This document shows positions 41,601 through 52,734 of a stretch of DNA of 64,000 bases, piece after piece. Numbering within the stretch: the stretch's first letter is position 1; each line of letters opens with the position of its first letter. Source of the stretch: Brachycybe producta. Lineage: Eukaryota > Arthropoda > Diplopoda > Playtdesmida > Andrognathidae. Under the pieces are notes generated by a model, which was not told the origin of the DNA, did no database searches, and saw only the letters and a program-made list of their open reading frames with translations. The translations under genes and the position numbers were made by a program. The stretch is from contig JAUPFP010000044.1 of NCBI GenBank assembly GCA_036925085.1, positions 1,550,001 through 1,614,000 of the forward strand, given 5' to 3'.

Positions 41601-44600
41601 TACATAGCAAATGAGCCATGATATCATCATCAAGTAAATTCTTTACAGAAGAACTTTTTCTCTCTCTTTTTCTACAATGAAATTTTTTTCTCTTTAAAAG
41701 AACACACTATTTTTCACTTTCTCTCTTTCAATATACTGTATATATATATACACTACCTTATATTATTTTATATGTATAAAATGTAAGCCACCTAATTGAA
41801 TTTTCTCATGTGTGAATCGTCAGCGAGATTGTTTTAAGTCTTCTTTCTTTTATTTATTTCCACCTTATATATTTAAAGCTTTTGGTGACTAGAACCCATC
41901 CTTTTAGAAGAAAACTCTCCTAAAGTCTTCTTTTTCTGCACAATTTCATCCTATTCTCCCCTTTCCTTCCTTTTTTTTTTTTTGAAAATCTTACATTTCA
42001 TTTTCACAACTGCTTTTTTCAACTTGGAAAGGGCCATCTCTATATTTACTACAGTAAAGAAATGGGTTTATCTTTGGTCCTAGATGTTCAACATTATAGC
42101 CACCAATAATGTAGAAGGTTGTACGAGCCACAGGGTACATTTCAAATTAAAAGCATTATTTCACCCTTGAGAATATTATGTGATTCTTCGAAAAGAAGAC
42201 GAAAAAGACTCATACGAGCGTATAATACATTTTCAACGTCTCTCCTCCTTATATTTATGTCTACTGGTTTATTATCATATGTATAAGGCTAAAAATCAAG
42301 AAGATAACTTCAAAGTTGGGAGAGGGTTCAAGTATAAGAAGTTCAAATGGCACCTTTTTGAATTAAGAGCCAAATAGTAGAAAAAACGGTGCAAGAAACC
42401 TTAATAGGTCTTTATAGAAAGTAATGGAGGAGGCGAATAAAAAAGCTCCAACCTGAATAACCGCCAAATTTTCGGTTTTTATTCAGTTTGGCGTTCGGCC
42501 CAATTGGCGCTTATTCAGTTTGGCGTTTGGCCCAATTGGCGCTTATTCAGTTTGGCGTTTGGCCCAATTGGCGCTTATTCAGTTTGGCGTTTGGCCCAAT
42601 TGGCGCTTATTCAGTTTGGCGCTTGGCCCAATTGGTGCTTATTTAGTTTGGCGTTTGTTCAATTTGGCGCTTATTCAGTTTGGCGTTTGGTCCAATCGGC
42701 GTTTAATTTGCACAACATAATAGAGACTGTGATATGACGGTCAATTGTGATATCAAACTCATAACGTTATAACAGTAAATAATGAAAAATAAATATATGA
42801 CAAAATATTGTCATATGTGAATCGAGGGGCCTCATTACAGAAAAAAATAAGACTGTCATTTGGCATTTAAACTGTCCTCCCTCTCCAAACTAATTAAGAG
42901 ACCACTGTATTATAAAATTAGTGGTTTTGCAAATTGTCTAGTTAATCTGTAGAATGACTGGTTAACCGGTAATTGGAATAAAACTCATTCGTCATAGCTT
43001 AAGTGCTGGCAGTGATTGCCTAACTACAAGGAGACAAAGAAGGATTTGGAGAGGTTTTTTTTTTGGTAGGCTTAACTTAGCCCGTTTACTTTAGTAAATT
43101 GAGATTGTTTTTCAGGGTCCATATCAATGACACAATGAGTATCTATTACTTACGCCATTATTGATGATATATAATATATCCCTAGAGCATGGACTGCATA
43201 TATTTAAGGTGGGCTTTACATCATGAATTTCCTAACAAAGTTCATTCAGAACAAAAGATTTATTTACATAATGGACGTAAATATTTTTTTTTGAAAATTT
43301 CTTTGAAAAGAAATACAAAGCTTATTTTGAAATTTGGAGAGAAAATCAATTGAGTGGTTAGATTTATATGTTAATATCTTTCAAATTAAACTTTTTTATG
43401 ACAATTAGAAGAAAAAAAAAACTTTAAAATATTTTGTTGCCAAAAAGCCAATGAAAAATATTAAAAGTTTATTTTAAAAGATATTGTCATAAACGTGCTA
43501 CCAAACAATTACAGTATTTTACTTCTTCAATTATAATAAAAGCAGGTCCGGATTACTCGGAAGTTCGGATAACCGAGATTCAACTGTATTTGTTTTCAAT
43601 CGCAGTTTTTTTTTAAAAAAAAACATTTCAATTGAAAAAAGAAAAATCAAATGAAAGAAAAAAAGCAGCCAAATGCATCTGTTGTATTAAATACCAAAAC
43701 AGAGAAGAAGAAGAAGAAGAAAAGAATTGCTACCAAAAGCCAGGGGAACAAGAAGAAAAAAGTCAACCTTCAAAGATTTTCAATTAAATTTACGGGTCGA
43801 TCGTTGGCTGTTGTTGTTGGTAAGAACAACCCAAAACCCCTTTTTTCCTCGTAGCCACTTTCTGAGTTCTCTCTCGAACATCCTCCCCACAATTTCTCCA
43901 TAGAAATTCCCTACAAAATTCCTCCAACCTCCCATTCCTCAAAGTTATATCATTTACCCTACATTCAACGTCTATACTTCTCTTTAAAAGTCTCGAAAAA
44001 CCATTCATGCACAATACATTTAACGTTAATGCTTTTCCTGCTTCTTTTCATACAACTCCAAATAAGATTTCCGGAGTTTTAGACTTGATAAGGTATTTAA
44101 CAAGGTTCTCCCTCTCTCTCTCTCTCTATTTCTATCTCTAACTTACTCTCCATTTATCCTACGACCTATCCAACATAACCTCTACAATACTTTTTCTTCT
44201 TCTTCTTGCATTAAGTTATCGATCATTACCGGGTAGGCGTTGCGTAACAGCAAAAGAGGAGGTAGGGTACCCCACTTACTTACTTATTGCTTCTGTTTCT
44301 TCTTCGTCTCCAGATCTTATGTTTTTTTGAGGGATGAAATAAACAATGAAAACGTTTTTTTTTTGCTGAAGTAACCTTTTAAAAGATTTATTCGAAACAT
44401 AGAATATTAAAACAATAGGTCAAGCTATTTAATTTTGCATGTTGATATGTTTTAAAATAAACTTTTTATGATTAGAATGCCTGGCCTGATTTTATAAGCA
44501 CAAAAATGTATCTGTTGCTTGCTTATTATATGTAAAATACTTTTGAATCACAACAGTAGAGATCTATGTAAAATTACATTTTAATATGCATATTTTGTTA

Positions 44601-46860
44601 TGTTACTGCATATTTAGCCCCCTTTTTTTTTGCCTATAAATCCATATTTATAATATATATGAATTAAAATTTCAACTGTTCTTGTGTAATAATGAATTTA
44701 CAGACCAAAAAAAACAGATAATAAAAAAATTGAAAAATTAGGAAAATTAAAAATCAAATTTTTAAATAAAAAATTAACGAACTTAAAAGATTAAAGGAAA
44801 ATTTGAAAGACAAAAATGTTTTTTTTTTAACAAAATTGAAAAAATGAAGAATTTCAAATATTAAGAAATTTGAAAAATTAAAATGTTGTTTAATTAAATT
44901 AAAAAATTAATAACTTTTTAAATTAAAAAAATTGAAACAATTTAAAAAATTTCAAAAAAGTAAAATTAGAAAAATTAATATAATTTTTTTATTAGAAAAC
45001 TAGATTCTGTTTACAAGTTAGTAATTTGTAAATTTTCACCAATAACGTATTAAATATTATATTAAAATGACATTTTCAAGTTTTATTACGCATAATAATA
45101 ATTCCTACATGTTTAATGCATATTTAACTACATATTTCAAAAGGATTTAAGTGCATTTATATTTGCTTCGTACTGAAAAATAAAAGTTTTGGTCTTTTTT
45201 TTTATTCAATTACCCATAAGAAGTTTATTTTAAAAGACAATCATGAAAATAAATCTTTTTCGAAATTCTTTCATAAAAGTTACTTTAGAAAAAAGAAATC
45301 GTTCTCGTTGCTTTTATTATGCGCAACCATGGCCTAAAAACAATTTCTTACATGAGCCGTAATAAAATGCAAAATATATTTCCAATAAATTAACTTTTGA
45401 CCATTTCTCACCGTCCATTGCACTGATGCATTTCACCCTTTCCCTCGCTTCAACGTTGAAAGTGTCGAACTTCATGTATAATCCTTTCGGATTGTATTTC
45501 CCTTTCGGAACGAAGTACTTCGAGTAACTGTGTTGCCATTCGAACCGTTCTCTAGCTCCTTCGACGCCGTCCGACGATGGACTCGACTCTATTTTACCAT
45601 AAACCTCAAAGTACTTATGCAAGAAGGTGAAAGGAACGTAGACTTCGGAATCGAGTCGACGGCACGCCACCGTGTACTCGCCATTGATGACACAATCGAT
45701 TTCTGCAAATTGCGAATGGTTAACGCTGACAATTCCATTAGGAACGACCACACTGTCTCCATAGACCTCATCTTTTAAGAACTCCTAAAATACGTAATAA
45801 ACATATTCATTAAATGTATTAAATTAAAGTTCTCTCGAATTGTTTTGTTATCACAACAAAACTGAAACGTTTGCCAGTAATTACTAGAAGAATGAATCAG
45901 TCAAAAGTAATTGCACGACGATATCTTTCAAATTAAACGTTTCAAAATGTAGTACTTACTGCTTTGTAAGTTGGTAAAAACCAGATATTGTTCAAATTAC
46001 AAAGACATTACAAGACATTGTAAATTTCTCAAATTGTATTTTTTCGCAATTTCTTGATTTTTTTTTTAATTCTTTAGTTTGCAAATTTTAGCATTTTCTT
46101 GAAATTTTCTACAAATGTCTTCAATTTCTTGAATTTTTCTACAAATTTCAAAATTTCAAAATTTTTTTTGAAAAATCTTTGTAATTTCTTGAAATTTTTT
46201 TTTTTTTTTTAGAAATTTCTTAATTTGTTTGAGATTTTCTCAATTTCTTGTATTTTTCCACATTTTCAGCAAATTCGTAATGTTTTTTGTTGGTGTTGAA
46301 AAGTATTACAATTTCTTGAATTTTTCTGCAGAATTCGGCAAACTAGTGAATGATGTTTTGCAAATTTTTCCAATTTCTTGCAGTTTATATTTTTATTTCT
46401 GCCTTTTCTAATTAATTTTTATTAAAAGTCAATAAATTTTATATTTTCTATACTATAATTCTATATTTTAGAAGAAAAAAAGAAACCTATGATGAACGTA
46501 AAATGTCCTTTTTCTTTTCAATCTACAATAAAACATTTATTTAAAAAAAATTCTTGTTGCAATTCCTTCTTTAAAAAATCAATAACTCTTGAATTTAGAA
46601 ATGAATTTTGTTGCCAATGCCATCACAAACCCTTGAGAGTTGCAACAAAAAGCCCTTATATTTCTGTTTACCTGTAGGTTAGATTTTCCGCTAAAAAGTC
46701 TGGACTCGATGAATCGAGATGAAACAGTAGGAACATCACCTCCACATTTGGTCCAATAAGAGACGGTCGTAAAAAAAGCTCCAATGATGACCAGACAAAT
46801 GGCTATTTTTAAATTAACCCTCATCCTTTTACGAGAAACAGGACAAGAGAAAAACTGCAT
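35630..46860 (-). CDS. GLCE: D-glucuronyl C5-epimerase (heparan sulfate biosynthesis), 611 aa, 4 coding exons
   Basis: Golgi type II membrane enzyme that converts D-glucuronate to L-iduronate in heparan sulfate chains. Exons (minus): 46672-46860, 45412-45784, 37726-37953 and 35630-36675. Phases match and the sum is 1836 nt. A short basic head precedes the signal anchor (IAICLVIIGAFFTTVSYW). Conserved blocks: [129 protein letters not shown] and C-terminal RAPHN. These include the Tyr, Glu and Arg positions lining the catalytic cleft of the family. Human GLCE is 617 aa. A second ATG at 46824 (MRVNLK) has a better context and would give 599 aa; both leave the anchor intact. Intron 2 is 7.5 kb and full of repeats. 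The big last exon is as in vertebrates. Confidence 0.95.
36795..37345. repeat. Family A copy split by fold-back element F (37013-37303)
   Basis: Family A runs from TTTTTAGAAACTAGAAGAGT to CACTTACATAAAG, then resumes at AGATTCAGCTACTCTTCAAG. Between lies element F with inverted ends GGGTATTCATCAAAAGAGCG and CGCTCTTTTTGGTGAATACC. F's arms carry many GAGC/GCTC words (GTGCTCGTGTTC, CGAACATGCGAATGCTC). F is a clean insertion younger than this A copy. Confidence 0.7.
37330..37676. repeat. Family A copy in GLCE intron 3
   Basis: Left AAAAGTGTAAAAACGTTAC, GAAACTTGAAAGTGTTTTAG, then centre, then CCCTTCTAGTTTCTTAC and AAAGACAGAATAACTAGAGT. It ends ACACTTTAAAACG. With the preceding element it accounts for nearly all of intron 3 (36676-37725). 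Confidence 0.75.
38052..38200. repeat. Fold-back element H in GLCE intron 2
   Basis: Arms CAATCTGCATAACAACCAAC, GTGAATCTACAAAATTTAAT and inverse ATTAAATGTTGCAGATTCAC, GATTGGTTGTTTTGCAGATT. The loop is only a few bases (CCTAAAATG). About 65-bp arms with high identity. A fragment may lie at 42905-42965. Confidence 0.65.
38424..38592. repeat. Element M: hairpin with CRE, CCAAT-like and GC-box words
   Basis: Starts GGACACTGGCTTCTAATTGG and ends CTAATTGTCTGTGACACTGG. It contains AAAAGGGCGGAG twice, AACCAATTAGAAG / CTAATTGGTTTGTT inverted, and a central TGACGTCA. Very like 58405-58612. Confidence 0.65.
39222..39890. repeat. Cluster of family A copies in GLCE intron 2
   Basis: Copy 1 is 39222-39478, copy 2 is 39478-39780 (right end CACACTTTAAAACCACATTAA intact) and a right-arm fragment is 39781-39890. 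Copies are head to tail. Confidence 0.65.
40551..40608. repeat. Family B left-end fragment
   Basis: TTAACGTGGCTGAATAGATA, TTTATTTTATG, GTCCTCCCGGCTCACAAG match the first 60 bp of family B; the rest is absent. Confidence 0.55.
40858..41150. repeat. Family D fold-back element in GLCE intron 2
   Basis: Left: AGGGATCAGATATTTATGCA, CTCAATCTGTGGCCCAAGTG. Centre: GATTAGAGGCTAGAAC with inverse TCTAGCCGCTAATC. Right: AAAATTGGCACT, eroded. Matches the 10540 copy. Confidence 0.6.
42480..42703. repeat. 32-bp minisatellite, about 7 copies
   Basis: Unit: TATTCAGTTTGGCGTTTGGC followed by CCAATTGGCGCT, with few mismatches. The last two units are shortened or diverged. Each unit contains the palindrome CCAATTGG and two TTGGCGC-like words. 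It lies inside GLCE intron 2. Confidence 0.8.
42718..42860. repeat. Family E fragment
   Basis: TCAATTGTGATATCAAACTC, ATAACGTTATAACAG and the right terminus GGGGCCTCATTACAGAAAAA match the E copies at 8709 and 18620. Confidence 0.5.
43367..44475. repeat. Family A fragments and an unidentified G/C-richer patch
   Basis: 43367-43508 and 44335-44475 are family A inner arms (GTTAATATCTTTCAAATTAA; GTTGATATGTTTTAAAATAA). Between them, 43840-44280 is less AT-rich. On the minus strand it reads like a decayed coding tail (LLKRSIDVECRVNDITLRNG) and ends in AAG repeats. That could be an old retroposed fragment, but no family could be assigned. Confidence 0.35.
44480..45300. other. AT-rich part of GLCE intron 2, no feature
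   Basis: Low-complexity A/T runs (AAATTAAAAA-type words) without recognised repeats or exons. Confidence 0.5.
46060..46385. repeat. Degenerate AATTTCTTG array in GLCE intron 1
   Basis: At least eight occurrences of (C)AATTTCTTGAA(A)TTTTTCT(A/G)CAAATT-like units with irregular spacing of about 30-45 bp. It has decayed beyond a clear period. Confidence 0.5.
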
Positions 46861-47109
46861 TGAACTACGAAAACGACGACCACGAATAACGATGATGATG
46901 ATGATGATGATGAAACTGTTTCATTGTCATCTAAATTGCACAAATAAAAACAATAGAAGAGACAAATTTAATCAACTTATTATTCCTTTTTTTTTACAAT
47001 GATTCAAAGATGAGAAGGTTATTTATAAGAAAAAGGGATCCTCCGATTTCAAAGGATTAATGAAGCACAAAACTAGAGAAAATAACTAATAAGGATTAAT
47101 TATTACTTA

Positions 47110-47182
47110 CCCCCCCCCCCCCCCTTTTCTCTATCCCTAACAACATCCATGATATTATTAGCCATTATCCCCCCCCCCCCCC
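47110..47182. repeat. Two poly(C) tracts
   Basis: C15 at 47110-47124 and C14 at 47169-47182, 44 bp apart. Similar runs occur at about 50919-50929, 55028-55037, 57768-57781 and 58726-58738, and G runs at 48730-48753 and 62505-62517. Confidence 0.85.
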
Positions 47183-47296
47183 ATGAAATCTATTCCTGTT
47201 ATTATTTATTACACGAATTAAATCGCATATTTTAGGTCCAAATTCAAGAAGAAAACTTAAAACAATTGAACTTCATTCAACGCTCTCATGGTTGGC

Positions 47297-47775
47297 TTAA
47301 GGTGGCTCAATAGATATTCATTTTGTTTTCGTCCTCTCGGATGGCGCAACTGCAGTGGCTATTATGTTCTTATATGAGGTCTCGGAGTCCAAAACCCGTG
47401 GTTTGGAAAAAAAAATTATATTTTTTCAGCGAATGTTTTTCAGGAGAAACATACATAACGAAAAAATTTCCAGTGTTTTAGAAACTAGAATAGTTGGTGA
47501 TAAATTGATAATGCTAAACGTTTTTTTTTTCATGATGATATCTTTCAAAATAAACTTTTTATGACAGTTTGAAAAAATTCGGCGAAAATATTTTTTCATG
47601 AAATTTCAATGGAAAAAAAACAACAAAAAAACGGGTCATTTTTCAAACTGAACTATAAAATGCTTATTTTTTAAGATATTGAAATCAAAAAAACGTTTAC
47701 CATAATCGTTTACCATTCTAGTTCTGAAAACAATTTGTAATGTTCTTTCTAAAAAAAAAACGTTCACTTGGCGAT
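47297..47775. repeat. Family B element, right end lost
   Basis: Left terminus TTAAGGTGGCTCAATAGATA, then CTCTCGGATGGCGCAACTGC, GCGAATGTTTTTCAGGAG and both inner arms. It stops at AAAAAACGTTCACTTGGCG, where a family C element begins. Confidence 0.7.
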
Positions 47776-47784
47776 TTTCCGTCT

Positions 47785-47928
47785 AATCTTCTTCGCAAAC
47801 ACGTCGCCTGTGTGACAAGGTTGATGTCTTCTCATAGAAAATACATTACAACGACAGTTCAGCGACCTTCGATATGATTTTGTTGCTGAAAATGTCTTTC
47901 AAAAGTCGCCTGTGTGCCAATGGTCCCT
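47785..47928. repeat. Family C-type fold-back element
   Basis: Left: AACACGTCGCCTGTGTGACA. Right: GTCTTTCAAAAGTCGCCTGT, GTGCCAATGGTCC. Middle CATAGAAAATACATTACAAC is shared with the copies at 16872 and 34974. Confidence 0.65.
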
Positions 47929-48042
47929 TTCGAACAAATTTTTAATTTGTCTTTTTCGCCAAGTTGCATTATAGTACAAATTTTAAATTTTTTAACCTTT
48001 TATGAAAAAAATTATCCGACTTTTCCTAACTTTCTAAGGGTA

Positions 48043-48425
48043 TATTATAGACATTTGCCCTAAAGACACTTGCCCTGAAACCATTTGTCCTAAAACCATT
48101 TGTCCTAAAAACCATTTGCCATAAAGAAACATTTGCCCTAAAACCATTTGTTCTAAAACCATATGCCCTAAAGAGACATTTGCCCTAAAACCATTTGTTC
48201 TAAAGGACATTTGCCCTAAAGCCACTTTTTTTGGTCTGTCTTTTCATATGGTTTAGTGTCTTCCGGTGGAGTATGTTAAATTGGTTCTGCGCGCCACAGG
48301 CGCGCAAAAAACGCCAAATGATGTAAATTTACACTACTGATTAGGGCAAATGGTTTTAGGGCAAATGTTCCTTTAGTACAAATGTCCCTTTAGAGCAAAT
48401 GATTTTAGGGCAAATGTCTCACACC
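48043..48425. repeat. Fold-back element J made of short GCCCTAAA units
   Basis: About 12 ACATTTGCCCTAAA-like units on the left (48048-48220) and about 6 inverse units (TTTAGGGCAAATGT) on the right (48340-48418). A middle containing TTCTGCGCGCCACAGGCGCG lies between. Unit length is about 13-18 bp. Confidence 0.7.
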
Positions 48426-48729
48426 CTTTTCTAAGTCGTAATGAGCACTAAAATACGAACTTTTTGATCAAACCTCGTAAAAAGTGTCAAAACTTATAAA
48501 GTAGATTAGCCTATAGTTGTTTTTTTCTTTTCTTGCTTAATATGATCATTAATAGTAGGGGGCGAAACACCATTAAGAGGTTTTTTTTTCTTTCTCTTAA
48601 TTTTCTTTTGCTGAAAACGAAATCATCGTTCGAATTAAAAAAAAATTTCTAAATTAGCAAAAGAAGGAAATAAAAAAAATTCTCGACTCTGAATATGATT
48701 ATGAACGAAATTTAGAGTGGAGATATGGA

Positions 48730-48753
48730 GGGGGGGGGGGGGGGGGGGGGGGG
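48730..48753. repeat. Poly(G) run of 24
   Basis: Uninterrupted G24 on the plus strand. Such runs are unstable and prone to length error. Confidence 0.9.
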
Positions 48754-48969
48754 TTCGTTATCAACATTCATGAATAAAAAAAAACTTCATATACATAAAT
48801 CTAGGCAAAGTAAGAAATGGAGAGGAAAAAAAATGGCACTTTAAATTAAGTGTCAAATTTTCTCAAAATATCATTTTCGACTTTCTTAGGAAAAGGAAAA
48901 TGACATCATAATTAGAAAACGACAAAAAGAAAATAAATCATATTCTCAACGAGAAATACAGTAGAAGTT

Positions 48970-49565
48970 TACGGTGGTTTTATAGTGTAAACGCGTCTCT
49001 CGAACTCTTGATTAATTATTATCATTATTCAGTATTTTTTAAGAGCAAAAAAATAATGAGAAACTTGAAGGTGTTTTAGAAACTAGAAGTATTTTTTTTT
49101 TTCATGTTGGTATCTTTTAAAATAAACTTTTTATGCCAGTTGCGCCAAAAAAAAATATTTTTTAAATTTTTGGTCTATAAAAAGTTTATTTTGAAAAATA
49201 TCAACATATAAATACTATTAAGATGCTTTATAAACAACTAATTTTCGAAATCTGATTATTGTCTTTCAGGAACAAAAAACTATACCCAATTTTTTTTTAA
49301 AAAAAACTCATAAAAAAGCTTATTTTGAAGAGTAGATCTTTTAAAATAAACTTTTTGTCAGTTTCAAAATGATCCTACTTTAGGATGACGATATTTTTTA
49401 AAACTTTTCTATAAAACTCTTCTAACTCTTTCTATAAAAAGTTCATTTTAAAAGATATCCCACATGAAAATACTATTAAGTGATTCAGCTACCGTTCTAG
49501 TTTCTAAAACACTTAATTTTCTCTTAGTGTTGTCCATCTGAAACAAATAATAACCAGAATTCAAA
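48970..49565. repeat. Two family A copies in tandem
   Basis: First: TTTACGGTGGTTTTATAGTG to ATGCTTTATAAACAAC (about 48970-49262). Second: about 49262-49565, ending AATAACCAGAATTC. Both have AAACTAGAAG or CGTTCTAGTTTCTAAAACAC arms. Confidence 0.7.
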
Positions 49566-50015
49566 AATCCCCTTTTTGTTCTCTTATCAGTTATTTTTTG
49601 TTAATTATGTAGAAAGAGAGAAAAAAAAATCGAGATGATTATTTTAAAAATCAATAAGTGATTAATTTTACCAAAATCTTTTAAAGTAAGAAGAAAGAAA
49701 ATTCACTAAGTTTTTTAAAGAAAAACTATTTGAAGAACCGTCTTTGAGTTTTTATTTTTTGTAATAAAGAATGATCGGTTGCCAAAATCAATCTTAAAAT
49801 ATGAGTGAAACAAAAAATAGGTTCAGTGTCATTTTTCATCGCTCAACTTTTACTCTTTTTTATGTACATTCAAAATTCTTTTGAAAAATATCGAGAACTG
49901 TATATTTTTTTCTTCTCTTTATTTCCTTTAAATCTGTAATCGATAATCGATTTCAAACAAAACGCAAAATCTAAGGTGGACAACAATCATATCAGAAAGT
50001 GCCAAACACGTTTTA

Positions 50016-50215
50016 TTAGGTTGGTAGGAAAATAATTGCGGTTTTTGTTCACTGCAATTGACACTCAATTATGTTTGTGTTAAAATCATTTGAAAGTGCA
50101 TTTTGTAATCTGTATTTGAGTTCGTTTTATTGTTAATTGTGTTTCAATTTAGGCTATTCAATTGAAAATGGACAAGAAACAATTAAAAGTCGCAGAAATT
50201 AGAAAAATGTACTAA
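50016..50215 (+). mobile_element. mariner (Tc1/mariner) 5' end with start of transposase, truncated
   Basis: Begins TTAGGTTGGTAGG, then AATAATTGCGGTTTTTG, very close to the terminal inverted repeat of mariner elements of the Hsmar1/MADE1 type, directly after a TA. About 150 bp inside, an ATG at 50168 opens MDKKQLKVAEIRKMY and then a stop. The expected downstream inverted terminus was not found, so this is a 5' remnant. Confidence 0.65.
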
Positions 50216-51464
50216 TTTAATCAAAAGTAAACTGTGAAGACAATACTTGTCTTGCACGCCCTACTAGGAACATATTTTGAACCCAAGATTTCAGTTTTTT
50301 TCCATCCTGTTATAAGAACGAAAAGTCCGAAAGTGATACAACTTTTAATCGAAAATGGGTTGTAAACGCCATGCTTTTTGCAGGAGAATTTGCTTGTCAC
50401 AAAACTGCTGTTCCTAGCGGTAAAAAGCTGTAGGAAACTTGCAAGGCATAACGTTGTAACAGCCAATAGCAATCCGAGTAGCAACATGGCCAGTTACTTA
50501 ATATACAACTTGCCAGCATATGTTGCAGGTTGGCATTTACAACGTTTTTTTGGAACTGAAGTTTTAAATTTTTTTTTCAAAATATTCTAATACTGATTAA
50601 CAATTTTTAATACATTCTCTTCATTTCTTCGCTTCCTGTAAATTGTATTTTACGCCTTTAATGTAATTGGTTTAGTAGAAAAAAAATTTTTTTTTTCCAC
50701 CTCCTGAAAAAATTTCAATTTTGGCATCTACAACGTTTCGGAAATGCACGTTTCCTTTTATCCGACCGACATTCTTTCCAGTACAAAGAAGTCTGCTTTA
50801 AGTTTCCGGACATAACATTATGGTCAACTTACGAACTTTGGCACGAGTTCCTTTCGTTGACCACCAAAAAGATAAAAGATCGTAGTAGCCACGAAATAAA
50901 AGAAAATTCCCGAGAACCCCCCCCCCCCCACCTTACCAAAAAAAAAGTGGTTCATTTGTCATTTTATTCTACCAGAAACTCCCCCATAAATTTGAACCCG
51001 TTTTTGCAGGGAGCTCTTTCTCTCTTTTTACTTATCTACGGGACGACATAAAACAGTTACTTTCTAAGTTACGACGAAAAATAGAAGCAAAAAAAAAAAA
51101 AAAAAAATGCCCCACCCCACACACAACTAGATTCGGGTCACCGACAATTTGTGATCGATGACATGGCGAGAAGCTTTTTTTTTTCCCCTCCTTCATCTTT
51201 CAGGAATATTTCCAGCATCCCGCATGATGACGCTACAAGTACCACAACAATAAACCATGCTTCAGGGCACCAATTCATATTGGGTTTTCAGCAAACCAGG
51301 TAGTATTTTGTTGTTTAAAAATGTCATTAGTTTAGCCCAATTTACTAGAAGAGTAAAACGACGAAATACATAAATAACTTTGTATGTCAGTTTGACAATT
51401 TTTGAGGAATTTTCAGATGGCCCATTGAACTCTCTCTCTCTCGTTATTTAGTCTTTTAGGAAAA

Positions 51465-51650
51465 AAAATTAACAGAAACTTGAAAGTATTTTAAAAACTA
51501 GAAGTGTTGCTCAATCATTTAAGGTTATTTTCAAATTAATATCTTTCAAAATAAGCTTTTTATGTCTGTTTCAAAATGAAACGACATAATAATACCAAAT
51601 ATAATAACCAGCGTTTTAAAAAAACCAGCTGTTCATAAAACCAATTTAAT
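51465..51650. repeat. Family A copy, partial
   Basis: AACAGAAACTTGAAAGTATT, AAAACTAGAAGTGTTGCTCA, AATATCTTTCAAAATAAGCT, then the right end AACCAGCTGTTCATAAAACC. The inner right arm is deleted. Confidence 0.6.
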
Positions 51651-51997
51651 TTCTTTACAAATATAACCATTAATTTTTTTGTTTCCGAATGCGCCCTTAA
51701 ATATAATTATATGAAGTGATTTATTTTGAGGAGAGAAACAAAAAAAAAAGTTGTTTTCTCATTTTAGCTTTGAAGCTTTAGCTTCTTCAAATTGATAATA
51801 AATGAAACATTTGTAACTTAACAAAAATGGCTAAAATAAGAAAAGCGGAAAAGGCAACAAAAAACGATGGATATTTTTTTCTCTCTTTCTTTCTGCCAAA
51901 GAAAAGAGAAAATCTAATATCGTAATATAAAAGATATTTGTTGTTTGAGTAGTTAAGAAAGAAATTGTGTATCTGGTTGCTACTGCTATTAGAAAAG

Positions 51998-52100
<103 letters not shown>

Positions 52101-52734
52101 CTTTGAGAAAATTTATTTCTGTCATGAGATACATTCTTTCATAAAAGGTTTCTTCTTCTTCTTTTCCTCAGAGAATAATTGGCGTTTATTCGAGCTCAGA
52201 AAAAAAAATGGTGCTGTTTGACTACAAAGTAGAAACAGCACTTTATGAATGAATGGAGACACACAACTAATAAACAATAGAGAAAATGAATGTTGGGATG
52301 GAAATGTAATAAGAGAAATGGCCAACAGAAGGAGGAGGTAGTGGTGATATTGGTGGTTAAAGGGAAGAATCGAAATTCTCTCTATATACTGTATATATAT
52401 AATATAGAAAACTAGAAAGACTACAAAGATGAAATAATAAAAAGAAGAATCGATCAATTTTCCTTCTCTTTTTAGCTTTTTTAATGTTTAGCTTCGTTTT
52501 TTCACTATTAAAAACCAGTGGTCATGTTTCCTTCCGTTTTAATCTTCAGGACTTTTTTTAAAGTGTTGTGTGGGTGTGTTTGGACACAATGTTCTAAATA
52601 CTAGAAAAAGTGTTTTACAATATTTATCAAAAATGAAATTCTATATAGTACGTCCTCACAGAACTAAAAGCCCGAAAGTCTATAATCAATTCGTCACCAA
52701 ACCTTTTTGCGAAAAAAAAGGGACCACATACCGA

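Noticed and set aside
42504-42737. Two overlapping repeat-protein-like frames
   Set aside because: Translation of the 32-bp minisatellite; no start context or homology.
43651-43854. Lys-rich 67-codon frame
   Set aside because: A/G-rich low complexity within GLCE intron 2; no conserved motif.
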